A stretch of DNA of 64,000 nucleotides from NCBI RefSeq assembly GCF_029457495.1, contig NZ_CP120361.1, positions 2,682,001-2,746,000 on the forward strand, in the 5' to 3' direction. Every line of letters starts with the position of its first letter. Position 1 is the first letter of the stretch. Made by a program: the position numbers and the translations under genes. Shown in pieces: positions 16,150 to 24,998 of this stretch. The DNA is from Chelativorans sp. AA-79 (GTDB lineage: Bacteria > Pseudomonadota > Alphaproteobacteria > Rhizobiales > Rhizobiaceae). Under the pieces are notes generated by a model. It had not been told where the DNA came from. It did no database searches and saw nothing but the letters and a program-made list of their open reading frames with translations.

Positions 16150-17538
16150 TCATTTCTTGCCCGGCTCGTGGAATTCGATGATGTCCTGCGCGCGCACCCA
16201 TTCCGGCGAACCGCGCTTCAGCTTCATCTGCGCACGCGTCGCGAAGATCTTCGCATCACGATAGGCGCCGGCATGGAAATGGCCCTCGGCGGTGGCGAGC
16301 TCTGCAGGCCCGATCTCCCCCAATTGCCCATAGGCCTGGGCGAGGAACCGGTAGCCGTTCACATATTCCGGCTCGCGCGTGAGGCCTGTTTCCAACTCGG
16401 AGGCGGCACGGCGCACGAGGTCGGGCTGCCCGGTGGCCAGCAGCGCCTGGCCATGGCCCACCTGCAGCAAGCCCGAGGGCGGGGCGAGCTTTATGGCGGC
16501 GCCATAGGCTTCGGCAGCCTCGCGCGGGCGGTTGGCCTTGATCAGGACTTCGCCCTTCAACTCATGGAAATAGGGGTTCTGGGGCTGACTGGCGATCAGC
16601 TTGTCCACCTTGGCGAGAGCGCTGCGCGGATTGCCGTGAAGATAGGTGTTGATCGCATCCGCATAAAACGTGGGCAACCCGCCGGGATCCTTGCGGAACA
16701 CGCGCGCCACGGCGTTCTGTCCGGCCGTGTAGGCGGCGATCTTCGCCCTCGCCAGGTCGTGGCGCAACTGCAGGACAGGCGGGTCCTTGCGATCGTAGAA
16801 GCGGCTCCGCTTCACGAGCTCTTCCAGGTTGGCGATCCGGTCGTGCGGCATCGGGTGGCTGAACTGGTACGGATCGACATTGACGCCGGCCAGGGCCATG
16901 TCGCCGGCCATGCGCTGGAACGTAACGAGCATGCCCCGGCCAGACTGGCCCGTGCGCTCCAGATATTCAATCGCGGAGCGGTCAGCAGTCGCCTCTTCCG
17001 TGCGTTGATAGCCGAGCAGGCTACGCCGCGCCGCCTCCGAGCCGCCCATTGCAAGGCCGACGCCCGCTCCCGCTAGATCGCCCTGGTTGCTGGCGGCTGC
17101 CGCCACGCCCGCGCCGATTCCCAGCAGGGCGGCGACGACGGCCATGGTCTGCGCGCGCGCAAGCTGGTCGCGCAGGCGGTGCTGGTGGCCGCCTGCGAGG
17201 TGGCCGACTTCGTGGGCAATCACGCCGATGATCTCGTTCGGGGTCTCGGAGGTGAGCAGCGCGCCGGTATGGATGAAGATGCGGCGCCCGGCCACAAACG
17301 CATTGAAACGATGGTCGTTGACGAGCACGATCTCGATGCCCGAGCCACTGAGACCCGCCGCCTCCAGGATGGGACCGGCATAATCCGCGACCAAAGCCTC
17401 GATCTCGGCGTCGCGCACGATCGGCACGCTGCGTTGCGCGAAAGCCGGCACAGCGCTCACCAGCATATGGGCGGCGACCAGGATCGCAGCCAGGATTCGG
17501 GACAAGCGGGCGGTGGCAAGTTCAAGCAAGGTTACCAT
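16150..17538 (-). CDS. periplasmic M48 zinc metalloprotease with TPR repeats (BepA-like)
   Basis: The 462-residue protein begins with a signal peptide (cleavage near AFA at about residue 34), followed by an M48 domain. The zinc motif HEVGH is at 109-113 and the third ligand region EEATADRSAIEYL comes later. The C-terminal half (about 290-450) is made of TPR-like helices (YFHELKGEVLIKANRPREAAEAYGAAIKLAP). This layout is that of BepA/YfgC proteases, which survey outer-membrane protein assembly. I chose the ATG at 17538 because it places the signal peptide at the N-terminus; an in-frame ATG at 17583 adds 15 unconserved residues. It is followed by the dsbA-like gene, consistent with an envelope quality-control pair. 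Confidence 0.9.
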   Translation of the reverse strand: MVTLLELATARLSRILAAILVAAHMLVSAVPAFAQRSVPIVRDAEIEALVADYAGPILEAAGLSGSGIEIVLVNDHRFNAFVAGRRIFIHTGALLTSETPNEIIGVIAHEVGHLAGGHQHRLRDQLARAQTMAVVAALLGIGAGVAAAASNQGDLAGAGVGLAMGGSEAARRSLLGYQRTEEATADRSAIEYLERTGQSGRGMLVTFQRMAGDMALAGVNVDPYQFSHPMPHDRIANLEELVKRSRFYDRKDPPVLQLRHDLARAKIAAYTAGQNAVARVFRKDPGGLPTFYADAINTYLHGNPRSALAKVDKLIASQPQNPYFHELKGEVLIKANRPREAAEAYGAAIKLAPPSGLLQVGHGQALLATGQPDLVRRAASELETGLTREPEYVNGYRFLAQAYGQLGEIGPAELATAEGHFHAGAYRDAKIFATRAQMKLKRGSPEWVRAQDIIEFHEPGKK

Positions 17539-17667
17539 CGCTTGAATCGATATTTTATTTTCGTGGCAATGAGAAGGCGGCATGGCCGATCCTCAACTCA
17601 TCTTGATCCTGGAGCCGATCACTTCTTGCCGAGATGCAGACCCCCCGCGCGTGCCGTTGAATGAAGA

Positions 17668-17692
17668 ACAGCCGGAACAAAGGTCCGGCTGT
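17668..17692 (-). terminator. hairpin terminator after rne
   Basis: ACAGCCGGA (17668-17676) pairs perfectly with TCCGGCTGT (17684-17692) around a 7-base loop, between the rne stop and the M48 gene on the minus strand. The following bases (TCTTCAT) are only weakly U-rich. Confidence 0.5.
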
Positions 17693-17761
17693 TTCCGCGA
17701 ATCCAGTGCGAATTGCGCACGCATTCATGCGGCACCGGGCGTTCCCCGGCTGCAAAATGCC

Positions 17762-20368
17762 TTAGAAGAAGCTCTTGCGCTGCCACCAGCCGGTCTTGCG
17801 CGGCGCTTCACCCTCTTCGCCCGTTGAGGAGACTACGGGCTCCGGCTCCTCCGAGGCATCGGCTGCTGCCGCCGTCCTGCGGCGCGAGGCGGGCTTCTTC
17901 TCCTTCTCTTCCGGCACAGCCTCCGTCGCATCGGCCGCCGCAGGCGCGGGTTCCTCATGCGTTTCGGAGTCGGGAGGAGAGGCGATCTCCGCCTGTGGCG
18001 CTTCTTCGACTGCAGCTTCCTTCTTGGCACGCGTCTTGCGGCGCGGCTTCTTGGCCGGAGCCTCTTCTGCCGGAGCCTCGGGAGTTGGCGCGGCCTCCGC
18101 CACGGCGGGAGCGGGTTCCGGTTCGGCCACCGCGGGTTCGGTCGCTTCCTCGCCCGATGGTGCCGTCATGGCATCCTCCGGGGCCGCCTCTTCACCTTCC
18201 TCGCGACGATTGCGCTTGCCTCCGCGCTTGCCCCGATGGCGCTTCTTGCGCGGTTCTTCCTCGCCGGCATCGGCTGCGACCGGTGCTTCGGTCTCCTCTC
18301 CGGCTTCGCTCGGCTCGTCTCCTTCCTCGGCCTCCTCGGCGGACTGCGGTGCGGCATGGTCGGCGCTCGCGCGGTCACGTCCGCCGCGCCTGCGGCGCTT
18401 GCGGCGACGCTTGCGCCCGGGAAGGCCTTGCTCTTCGGCGGCGATGGATCTCTCCTCGGGTTCATCCGCCGTTTCCTCTGCCGGGACCTCGTCCTCCGTT
18501 TCCAGCTCGACTTCCGGGGTGCCCTGGATGGCGGGCTTCGGAGCGGGCGCACGGGTGGAGGGCTCGCCCTTCACAATGGCGTAGTGCTGGTTGCCAAGTT
18601 CCTCGTCGGTGGCGATGGTGATTTCCACACCGAACCGAAGCTCGAGTTCCACCAGTGTCGAGCGCTTGTGGTTCAAGAGGTAGAGCGCGGTCGTGGTCGG
18701 CGTGCGCACGGTGATGTCGTGGCGTCCGTCCTTCAGCAGATATTCCTCGATTGCCCGGACGACCATCAGGGCAACGGAGGAATCCGAACGCACATGGCCC
18801 GTACCGCCGCAATGCGGACAGGGCTGCATGGTGCTTTCCAGAACGCTCGAGCGGATGCGCTGGCGCGACATTTCGAGCAGGCCGAAATGCGAGATACGGC
18901 CGACCTGAATGCGGGCGCGGTCGTTCTTGAGGCAGTCCTTGAGGCGTTTTTCCACCGCGCGGTTGTTGCGGTTCTCCTCCATGTCGATGAAGTCGATCAC
19001 GATGAGACCGGCAAGGTCGCGCAGGCGAAGCTGCCGGGAAACCTCCTCCGCCGCTTCCAGATTGGTCTGGAGCGCGGTGTCCTCGATGGAATGCTCCTTG
19101 GTCGAGCGGCCGGAATTGACGTCAATGGCGACCAGGGCTTCGGTCTGGTTGATGATGATGTAGCCGCCTGACCTGAGCGTCACCTGGGGCTGCAGCATCT
19201 TGTCCAACTGCGCCTCGATGCCGTTTCGCGCGAAGATCGGAACCGTATCGCGATAGGGCTGCACGACCTTCGCGTGGCTCGGCATCAGCATGCGCATGAA
19301 ATCCTTGGCCTCGCGATAGCCTTCTTCGCCGGCCACGAGAATCTCGTCGATGTCCTTGTTGTAGAGGTCACGAACGGAGCGCTTGATCAGGCTGCCTTCC
19401 TCGTAGACGAGGGCAGGGGCGATGGACTGGAGCGTGAGGCCGCGCACGCGCTCCCAAAGCCGCATCAGGTATTCGTAGTCGCGCTTGACCTCGGCCTTGG
19501 TGCGGTTGGCGCCCGCAGTGCGCAGGATCACGCCCATGCCGTCCGGCACGTCGAGGCTCTTGACGACGTCCTTGAGCCGCTTGCGATCCTGTACATTGGT
19601 GATCTTGCGGGAAATGCCGCCGCCGCGCGCCGTGTTCGGCATCAGCACCGAATAGCGGCCGGCAAGCGAGAGATAGGTGGTGAGTGCCGCGCCCTTGCTG
19701 CCGCGCTCCTCCTTCACCACCTGAACCAGCAGGATCTGCCGGCGTTTGATAACTTCCTGGATCTTGTAGCTGCGGCGCACGTGCCGGCGACGGCTCTCGG
19801 CCTCGTCGAGCGCGTCCTCGGCGCCAACCGTGTCGACCTCGTCCGAGCCATTCGCCTCCTCGGCGCCATTGTTCTCGGACGGGAAGGTCTCGGAAATCAC
19901 GTCCTCCTGCACGGCCTCGGCCTGCGCCGGCTGGCTTTCGCCGGCTTCAGCGGCATCCGCCGCCACCGATGCCTCATCCCGGGAATCCGGCTTTCCGCTG
20001 CGCCGGCTGCCGCGGCGGCGCTTCTTCCCGCGTCCGGACTGGGCGTCGTTCTCCTCGGCCTCGTCATCCGCCGCGCGGGCCTCCTCGGCCTCGGCCTTCA
20101 GGATGGCCTGACGGTCGGCGACCGGGATCTGGTAATAGTCGGGATGAATCTCGCTGAAGGCGAGAAAGCCGTGGCGGTTTCCGCCATATTCGACAAAGGC
20201 CGCCTGAAGCGAGGGCTCCACACGGGTGACCCGTGCAAGATAGATGTTTCCCCTGAGCTGCTTCTTGTCTTGTGATTCGAAATCGAATTCTTCGATGCGG
20301 TTACCGCGCAGGACGACAACACGCGTTTCCTCCGGGTGGGAGGCGTCTATCAGCATTTTGTTTGGCAT
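17762..20368 (-). CDS. rne: ribonuclease E
   Basis: RNase E is the main endonuclease for mRNA turnover and rRNA processing and the scaffold of the degradosome. The 868-residue protein opens with MPNKMLIDASHPEETRVV. Its S1 domain is split by a long acidic/basic insertion (about 90-195). The catalytic acids lie in AIDVNSGR and VIDFIDMEE, and the Zn-link is CPHCGGTGH. A disordered C-terminal half with alternating acidic and Arg/Lys-rich blocks follows, ending in GWWQRKSFF. I start at the ATG at 20368; the reading frame extends 47 codons upstream, but that stretch is not RNase E-like. The gene has a long leader, divergent from amiC, with a hairpin right at the ribosome site, consistent with autoregulation. 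Confidence 0.97.
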   Translation of the reverse strand: MPNKMLIDASHPEETRVVVLRGNRIEEFDFESQDKKQLRGNIYLARVTRVEPSLQAAFVEYGGNRHGFLAFSEIHPDYYQIPVADRQAILKAEAEEARAADDEAEENDAQSGRGKKRRRGSRRSGKPDSRDEASVAADAAEAGESQPAQAEAVQEDVISETFPSENNGAEEANGSDEVDTVGAEDALDEAESRRRHVRRSYKIQEVIKRRQILLVQVVKEERGSKGAALTTYLSLAGRYSVLMPNTARGGGISRKITNVQDRKRLKDVVKSLDVPDGMGVILRTAGANRTKAEVKRDYEYLMRLWERVRGLTLQSIAPALVYEEGSLIKRSVRDLYNKDIDEILVAGEEGYREAKDFMRMLMPSHAKVVQPYRDTVPIFARNGIEAQLDKMLQPQVTLRSGGYIIINQTEALVAIDVNSGRSTKEHSIEDTALQTNLEAAEEVSRQLRLRDLAGLIVIDFIDMEENRNNRAVEKRLKDCLKNDRARIQVGRISHFGLLEMSRQRIRSSVLESTMQPCPHCGGTGHVRSDSSVALMVVRAIEEYLLKDGRHDITVRTPTTTALYLLNHKRSTLVELELRFGVEITIATDEELGNQHYAIVKGEPSTRAPAPKPAIQGTPEVELETEDEVPAEETADEPEERSIAAEEQGLPGRKRRRKRRRRGGRDRASADHAAPQSAEEAEEGDEPSEAGEETEAPVAADAGEEEPRKKRHRGKRGGKRNRREEGEEAAPEDAMTAPSGEEATEPAVAEPEPAPAVAEAAPTPEAPAEEAPAKKPRRKTRAKKEAAVEEAPQAEIASPPDSETHEEPAPAAADATEAVPEEKEKKPASRRRTAAAADASEEPEPVVSSTGEEGEAPRKTGWWQRKSFF

Positions 20369-20947
20369 TAAGTCTTGTCTCCCCGGCAAGATCCTTCTGC
20401 CGGGTGGGAGCGTTTCGCGTCCCTGCCGCGCCGTTTCGGAAATCGTTGCCGGATAATTTGAGGCCTGCCGGCCGGGGCGTCGATGCAGCAGGATGCCGGA
20501 TCGCCGCAAAACCGCTGCGGATCTTTCCGGAACAACTCCTCACTGCATTCAAAGCCATAGCATCGCCTGGCAGTACCGTTTCAACCAAGGCCCGGGCGCC
20601 GGGCCGCTACTTGCTCGTGTGAGCCGGCACGGGACCGCCCCGGCCGTTTTCCTCGCTTAAGGGTTCCGGCCAAGCCGCAAACACCTTGAAGAAATCCTTT
20701 GAGCCATCGTGGGTGCCGGCATCTCGCTTCGGAAACTTGCCCGTAAACCCGTACCTCAATTGGATTCGCGGTTTCCGCCGATGGGCGCACTGCAATGGTT
20801 CACTGCCGCTTTTATGATTTGCCACCGTCCATGGCAACCCTGAATTCGTCGCGGGGCCAGCCGCCCCGGGAGGCCGGTCTTGCCTTGAAGCGGCCCAAAG
20901 CTTCGTCTAACGGCATCTCACCAGGCGCCAATCGAACGGGGACCGAC
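20369..20947. other. rne/amidase divergent intergenic region with a hairpin at the rne ribosome site
   Basis: These 579 bases hold no credible gene. On the minus strand a 7-bp stem (CCCGGCA, 20398-20404 with 20382-20388, 9-base loop) sits immediately before the rne start and overlaps the GGGGAG ribosome site, so it could mask it. A TATGAT hexamer at 20813-20818 could be a plus-strand -10 box for the amidase, but no good -35 box accompanies it. The remaining sequence shows no repeats or terminator. Confidence 0.5.
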
Positions 20948-22210
20948 GTGCCGACCACACTTCATATGGGAAGAGAAGGGGCGAAGCGCCAGAAGGCTGG
21001 GCAGCGCGGCAGCGTCTCCACGGTGATCGGAAGCCTCTTCCTGGTTTTGCTCTCCTTCCTGACGCTGCTTCCCGATTCGGCCTTCGCCCAGCCGGCACAG
21101 CCTCTGGTCGCCTATGACTACCTTGCCGCCGGCGACCAGAACCGTACACGCATCGTGCTCAATTTCGACCGGGAGCCCAAGGTCGACTGGTTCCTGCTGC
21201 GTACGCCGCACCGGCTGGTGATCGACCTTCCGGAAACCGAATTCGGCATAGAAGAGGAGCAGACGAAGGCACAGGGTCTCGTCTCCCGGGTTCGTTACGG
21301 CCGCATGGCGCCGGACCATTCACGGATGATCTTCACCATGCCCGGCCCGTTCGCCGTCGAGGATCTGTCGGTTCTGAAGAACGAGACGTCGCCTGGTTAC
21401 CGCCTGATCGTCGACATCGTCTCGACGTCCGAGACCGCCTTCGAGGCGGCCATGCGCGAGCGCATCACCGCCGTGCCCGATGCGGGAACAGCCAAGGAGG
21501 CGGTGCAGAGGAACCCCGAGGACGACCGCTTCACGGTCGCGATCGACGCCGGGCACGGCGGCATCGACAGCGGTGCGCGCGGGGTGAGCGGCACGCTGGA
21601 GAAGGCCATCACGCTTACCTTCGCCCGGGAACTCAAGAAGAAGCTCGAAGAGACAGGCAAGTACAGTGTCGTGCTCACCCGGGACGAGGATGTGTTCCTG
21701 CGGCTCGACGAGCGGGTGCGAATCGCGCGGGAGAATGGGGCCGACCTGCTGATTTCCATCCATGCCGACGCGATTGCCTTGCGTAACTTCCGGGGCGCGA
21801 CCGTCTATACGCTTTCGGAACGCGCCTCCGATGCGGAGGCGGCCGCCACGGCGGCCCGCGAGAACCTTTCGGACGAGATCGCCGGCCTCACGGTGCGGGA
21901 AGAGCAGGACGAGGTGGCGGACATCCTCGTCGATCTCATCCGCCGCGAGACGCACGCCTTCTCGATCCATTTCGCCCGCACGCTGCTCGGCGAACTCGAC
22001 GATACGGTGCATCTCGTCGGCAGTCCCCTTCGGTCGGCGGGCTTCATCGTGCTCAAGGCGCCAGACGTGCCTTCGGTGCTGGTCGAACTCGGTTATCTTT
22101 CGAATGCGGAGGACGAGAAGCAGATGAAGGACCCGGCCTGGCGCGCCGCGGCGATCGATTCGATCATCAAGGCGATCGCCGCCTTTGCGGCCGCCAAGGC
22201 CGGAGGCTAG
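20948..22210 (+). CDS. amiC: N-acetylmuramoyl-L-alanine amidase (AmiC type, AMIN + Amidase_3)
   Basis: The enzyme cuts the bond between N-acetylmuramic acid and the stem peptide to split septal peptidoglycan in the periplasm. After an N-terminal membrane/signal segment (STVIGSLFLVLLSFLTLL, cleavage near AFA) come an AMIN domain (about residues 52-160) and a zinc-dependent Amidase_3 domain. The latter carries IDAGHGGIDSGARG (zinc His), the LEKAITL Glu, SIHADA and the catalytic VELGYLSN. About 420 residues is normal. The start is uncertain: I chose GTG 20948 because GGGGA lies six bases upstream; ATG 20966 is the alternative. A terminator follows before mrcA. Confidence 0.9.
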   Translation: MPTTLHMGREGAKRQKAGQRGSVSTVIGSLFLVLLSFLTLLPDSAFAQPAQPLVAYDYLAAGDQNRTRIVLNFDREPKVDWFLLRTPHRLVIDLPETEFGIEEEQTKAQGLVSRVRYGRMAPDHSRMIFTMPGPFAVEDLSVLKNETSPGYRLIVDIVSTSETAFEAAMRERITAVPDAGTAKEAVQRNPEDDRFTVAIDAGHGGIDSGARGVSGTLEKAITLTFARELKKKLEETGKYSVVLTRDEDVFLRLDERVRIARENGADLLISIHADAIALRNFRGATVYTLSERASDAEAAATAARENLSDEIAGLTVREEQDEVADILVDLIRRETHAFSIHFARTLLGELDDTVHLVGSPLRSAGFIVLKAPDVPSVLVELGYLSNAEDEKQMKDPAWRAAAIDSIIKAIAAFAAAKAGG

Positions 22211-22246
22211 GGAGCGTTGCATTCGCACAACGCTTCCAATTCTTTT
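22211..22246 (+). terminator. intrinsic terminator after the amidase gene
   Basis: A stem of about 9 bp (22211-22219 with 22228-22236, core GCGTTG/CAACGC) with an 8-base loop is followed by AATTCTTTT, one base after the amidase stop codon. Confidence 0.55.
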
Positions 22247-22404
22247 CGCATTCGTACTGGATGGTGGTCTTCCCGCCGCCCAATTTTGCCCACAAGAGCG
22301 GAGCAGGTGTTGTGCCGTCGTCGTGATTTCACCTCGCTGCGCTTATGGTGCTATGATCGCAAGGCGAGGGAGTTGCCGGGATATCCCGTCATACTGGAGC
22401 AAGC

Positions 22405-24861
22405 ATGCTACGTCTTTTAGGATATTTCTTTGGTATAGGCATTGTCTTCGCGCTTGTGGCGGCTGCGGGTGTTGCCCTCTACGTGGGTGATCTGGCGAAG
22501 GACCTGCCGGATTACGAAGTGCTGGCGAAATACGAGCCGCCGGTGATGACGCGCATCCACTCCTCCGACGGCGCGCTGATGGCGGAATTCGCTCGCGAGA
22601 GGCGCCTTTACCTGCCGATCAAGGCGATTCCCGACCGGGTGAAGGCGGCGTTCCTTTCCGCCGAGGACAAGAGCTTCTATTCGCATCCCGGCATCGACGT
22701 GGCAGGTCTTTTCAGCGCCGTCATCACCAATCTGCAAAATCTGGGAAGCGGCCGCAGGCCGGTCGGCGCCTCGACCATCACGCAGCAGGTCGCCAAGAAT
22801 TTCCTGCTGACGTCGGACCAGACCATCCAGCGGAAGATCAAGGAGATGATTCTGGCCTTCCGCATCGAGCAGGCCTATTCCAAGGACCGGATCCTGGAGC
22901 TTTACCTCAACGAGATCTTCTTCGGCCTCGGTTCCTACGGCATCGCCGGCGCGGCGCTGGCCTATTACGACAAGCCGGTGTCCGACCTCACGATCGGCGA
23001 GGCGGCCTATCTGGCCTCGCTGCCCAAGGGTCCATCCAACTATCATCCTTTCCGCCATACGGAACGGGCGATCGAACGCCGCAACTGGGTCATCGACCAG
23101 ATGCGCGCCAACGGCTACATCACCGCGCAGGAGGCCGACGAGGCAAAAGCCAAGGGGCTCGAGGTCAACCCACGCCCGCGCGGCAACTACCTCGCCGACG
23201 CGGACTATTTCACCGAGGCGGTGCGGCGCGAGCTCATCGGCCGCTATGGAGAGGACGCGCTCTATGACGGTGGCCTTTATGTGCGCACGACGCTCGATCC
23301 CAAGCTGCAGCACATCGCCCGCAGCGCCTTGCACAAAGGCCTGATCGGCTACGATACGCTGCGTGGCTATCGCGGACCGGTGAAGCATATCGATATTTCG
23401 GGTGATTGGGGCGAGGCGCTGGCCGAGGTGCCCGGGCTGAGCGACGTGCCCGAGTGGCGTCTGGCCGTGGTGCTCGAAGTGTCCGGCAACGACGTGAAGA
23501 TCGGTCTGCAGCCGGGCCGTGAAATCTCCGGCGCGTTGTCGGAGGAACGCGAGACGGGAACCCTCAACGCCGAGGAAAGCAACTGGGCGTTCCGGCACGT
23601 GGTCGACGGCAAGCTGCTCAAGGCGCGCTCGTTCGAGGACGTGTTCGAGCCCGGTGACGTGGTCTATGTCGAGCGCAAGGGAGAGGGCGGCGACGCCTGG
23701 GCCGTCAGGCAGGTCCCGGCGGTCGGCGGTGCGCTGGTCGCCATGGACCCGCATACGGGCAGGGTGCTGGCGATGGCCGGCGGCTTCTCTTTTGCCGCTT
23801 CGGAGTTCAATCGCGCGACGCAGGCCTACCGCCAGCCCGGGTCGTCCTTCAAGCCGATCATCTACGCGGCGGCGCTGGACAACGGCTACACGCCGGCATC
23901 CGTGGTGATGGACGCGCCGCTCACCATCCATATCGGAAACGAGGTATGGGAACCGAAGAACTATGGCGGCGATTTCGCCGGTCCCTCCACCCTGCGCACC
24001 GGCATCGAGCGCTCGCGCAACCTGATGACCGTGCGGCTTGCCCAGGACATGGGCATGGATCTCGTAGCCGAATATGCGGAGCGTTTCGGTGTCTATGACG
24101 ACATGCCCGAGCACATCGCCATGTCGCTCGGCTCCGGCGAGACGACGGTGATGCGCATGGTGACGGCCTATGCCATCATGGCCAATGGCGGCAAGCACAT
24201 CCAGCCGTCGCTGATCGACCGCATCCAGGATCGCTACGGCAAGACGGTCTACAAGCACGACCAGCGCGAATGCGTCGGCTGTACGGCCGAGGAGTGGCAC
24301 AACCAGCCGGAGGCGGAACTCGTCGACAACCGCGAGCAGGTCCTCGACCCCATGACCGCCTACCAGATCACCTCGATGATGGAGGGGGTCGTGCAGCGCG
24401 GCACGGCGACGAGCATTGCCGAACTGGGCCGCCCCATCGCCGGCAAGACCGGCACGACCAACGACGAGAAGGACGCCTGGTTCATCGGCTATACGCCGGA
24501 CCTGGTGGTGGGCGTCTTCATGGGCTACGACCAACCCAAGCCCATGGGCAAGGGGTCCACGGGCAGCGGCCTTGCCGCGCCGATCTTCAAGACCTTCATG
24601 GCGGATGCGCTGAAGGATATGCGGCCCGTCGATTTCCAGATTCCAGACGGAATGCAGCTTATCGCCATCGACCGGAAAACGGGCATGCGCGCCCGGGAAG
24701 GGGCTCCGGGAACCATCATGGAGGCCTTCAAGCCCGGAACCGGGCCCGCGGACAGCTATTGGGTGATCGGCATGGAAAGCACCCAGGTGAGCACCGGGGC
24801 GAGCAATATTTCGCCCGAAGCAAACCGCGCGATCACCACCGGCGCCGGTGGGTTGTTCTAA
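22405..24861 (+). CDS. mrcA: penicillin-binding protein 1A (bifunctional transglycosylase/transpeptidase)
   Basis: The 818-residue inner-membrane enzyme polymerises lipid II and cross-links peptidoglycan. One N-terminal membrane anchor (about 5-27) is followed by the GT51 domain with catalytic Glu87 in AEDKSFYSHPGID and the GASTITQQVAKN motif. An OB-like insert (about 330-430) follows. The transpeptidase domain has SxxK at S480-S-F-K483, SRN in IERSRNLM and KTGT near residue 680. Length and domain order fit PBP1A. The amidase directly upstream also works on peptidoglycan, though a terminator separates them. prfB follows, an order common in Rhizobiales. Confidence 0.97.
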   Translation: MLRLLGYFFGIGIVFALVAAAGVALYVGDLAKDLPDYEVLAKYEPPVMTRIHSSDGALMAEFARERRLYLPIKAIPDRVKAAFLSAEDKSFYSHPGIDVAGLFSAVITNLQNLGSGRRPVGASTITQQVAKNFLLTSDQTIQRKIKEMILAFRIEQAYSKDRILELYLNEIFFGLGSYGIAGAALAYYDKPVSDLTIGEAAYLASLPKGPSNYHPFRHTERAIERRNWVIDQMRANGYITAQEADEAKAKGLEVNPRPRGNYLADADYFTEAVRRELIGRYGEDALYDGGLYVRTTLDPKLQHIARSALHKGLIGYDTLRGYRGPVKHIDISGDWGEALAEVPGLSDVPEWRLAVVLEVSGNDVKIGLQPGREISGALSEERETGTLNAEESNWAFRHVVDGKLLKARSFEDVFEPGDVVYVERKGEGGDAWAVRQVPAVGGALVAMDPHTGRVLAMAGGFSFAASEFNRATQAYRQPGSSFKPIIYAAALDNGYTPASVVMDAPLTIHIGNEVWEPKNYGGDFAGPSTLRTGIERSRNLMTVRLAQDMGMDLVAEYAERFGVYDDMPEHIAMSLGSGETTVMRMVTAYAIMANGGKHIQPSLIDRIQDRYGKTVYKHDQRECVGCTAEEWHNQPEAELVDNREQVLDPMTAYQITSMMEGVVQRGTATSIAELGRPIAGKTGTTNDEKDAWFIGYTPDLVVGVFMGYDQPKPMGKGSTGSGLAAPIFKTFMADALKDMRPVDFQIPDGMQLIAIDRKTGMRAREGAPGTIMEAFKPGTGPADSYWVIGMESTQVSTGASNISPEANRAITTGAGGLF

Positions 24862-24882
24862 CCGATCCGAGGCCCAACAGCG

Positions 24883-24916
24883 GCGGCCGCTTCGAAAGAT
24901 GCGGCCGCTCTTCTTT
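24883..24916 (+). terminator. intrinsic terminator after mrcA
   Basis: GCGGCCGC at 24883-24890 pairs with GCGGCCGC at 24901-24908 (self-complementary, 8 bp, 10-base loop). It is followed by TCTTCTTT (24909-24916). It separates mrcA from prfB. Confidence 0.7.
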
Positions 24917-24998
24917 ACAGGCGGGGTTTCGATCCATAAGTTCCGCCGCGACTCGGGGGCGAATGCCCGACATCCCCTTCAGAAGAGAGAAGACGTTC

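Noticed and set aside
22417..24534. 705-codon open frame on the minus strand
   Set aside because: It mirrors mrcA, whose plus-strand product has all PBP1A motifs.
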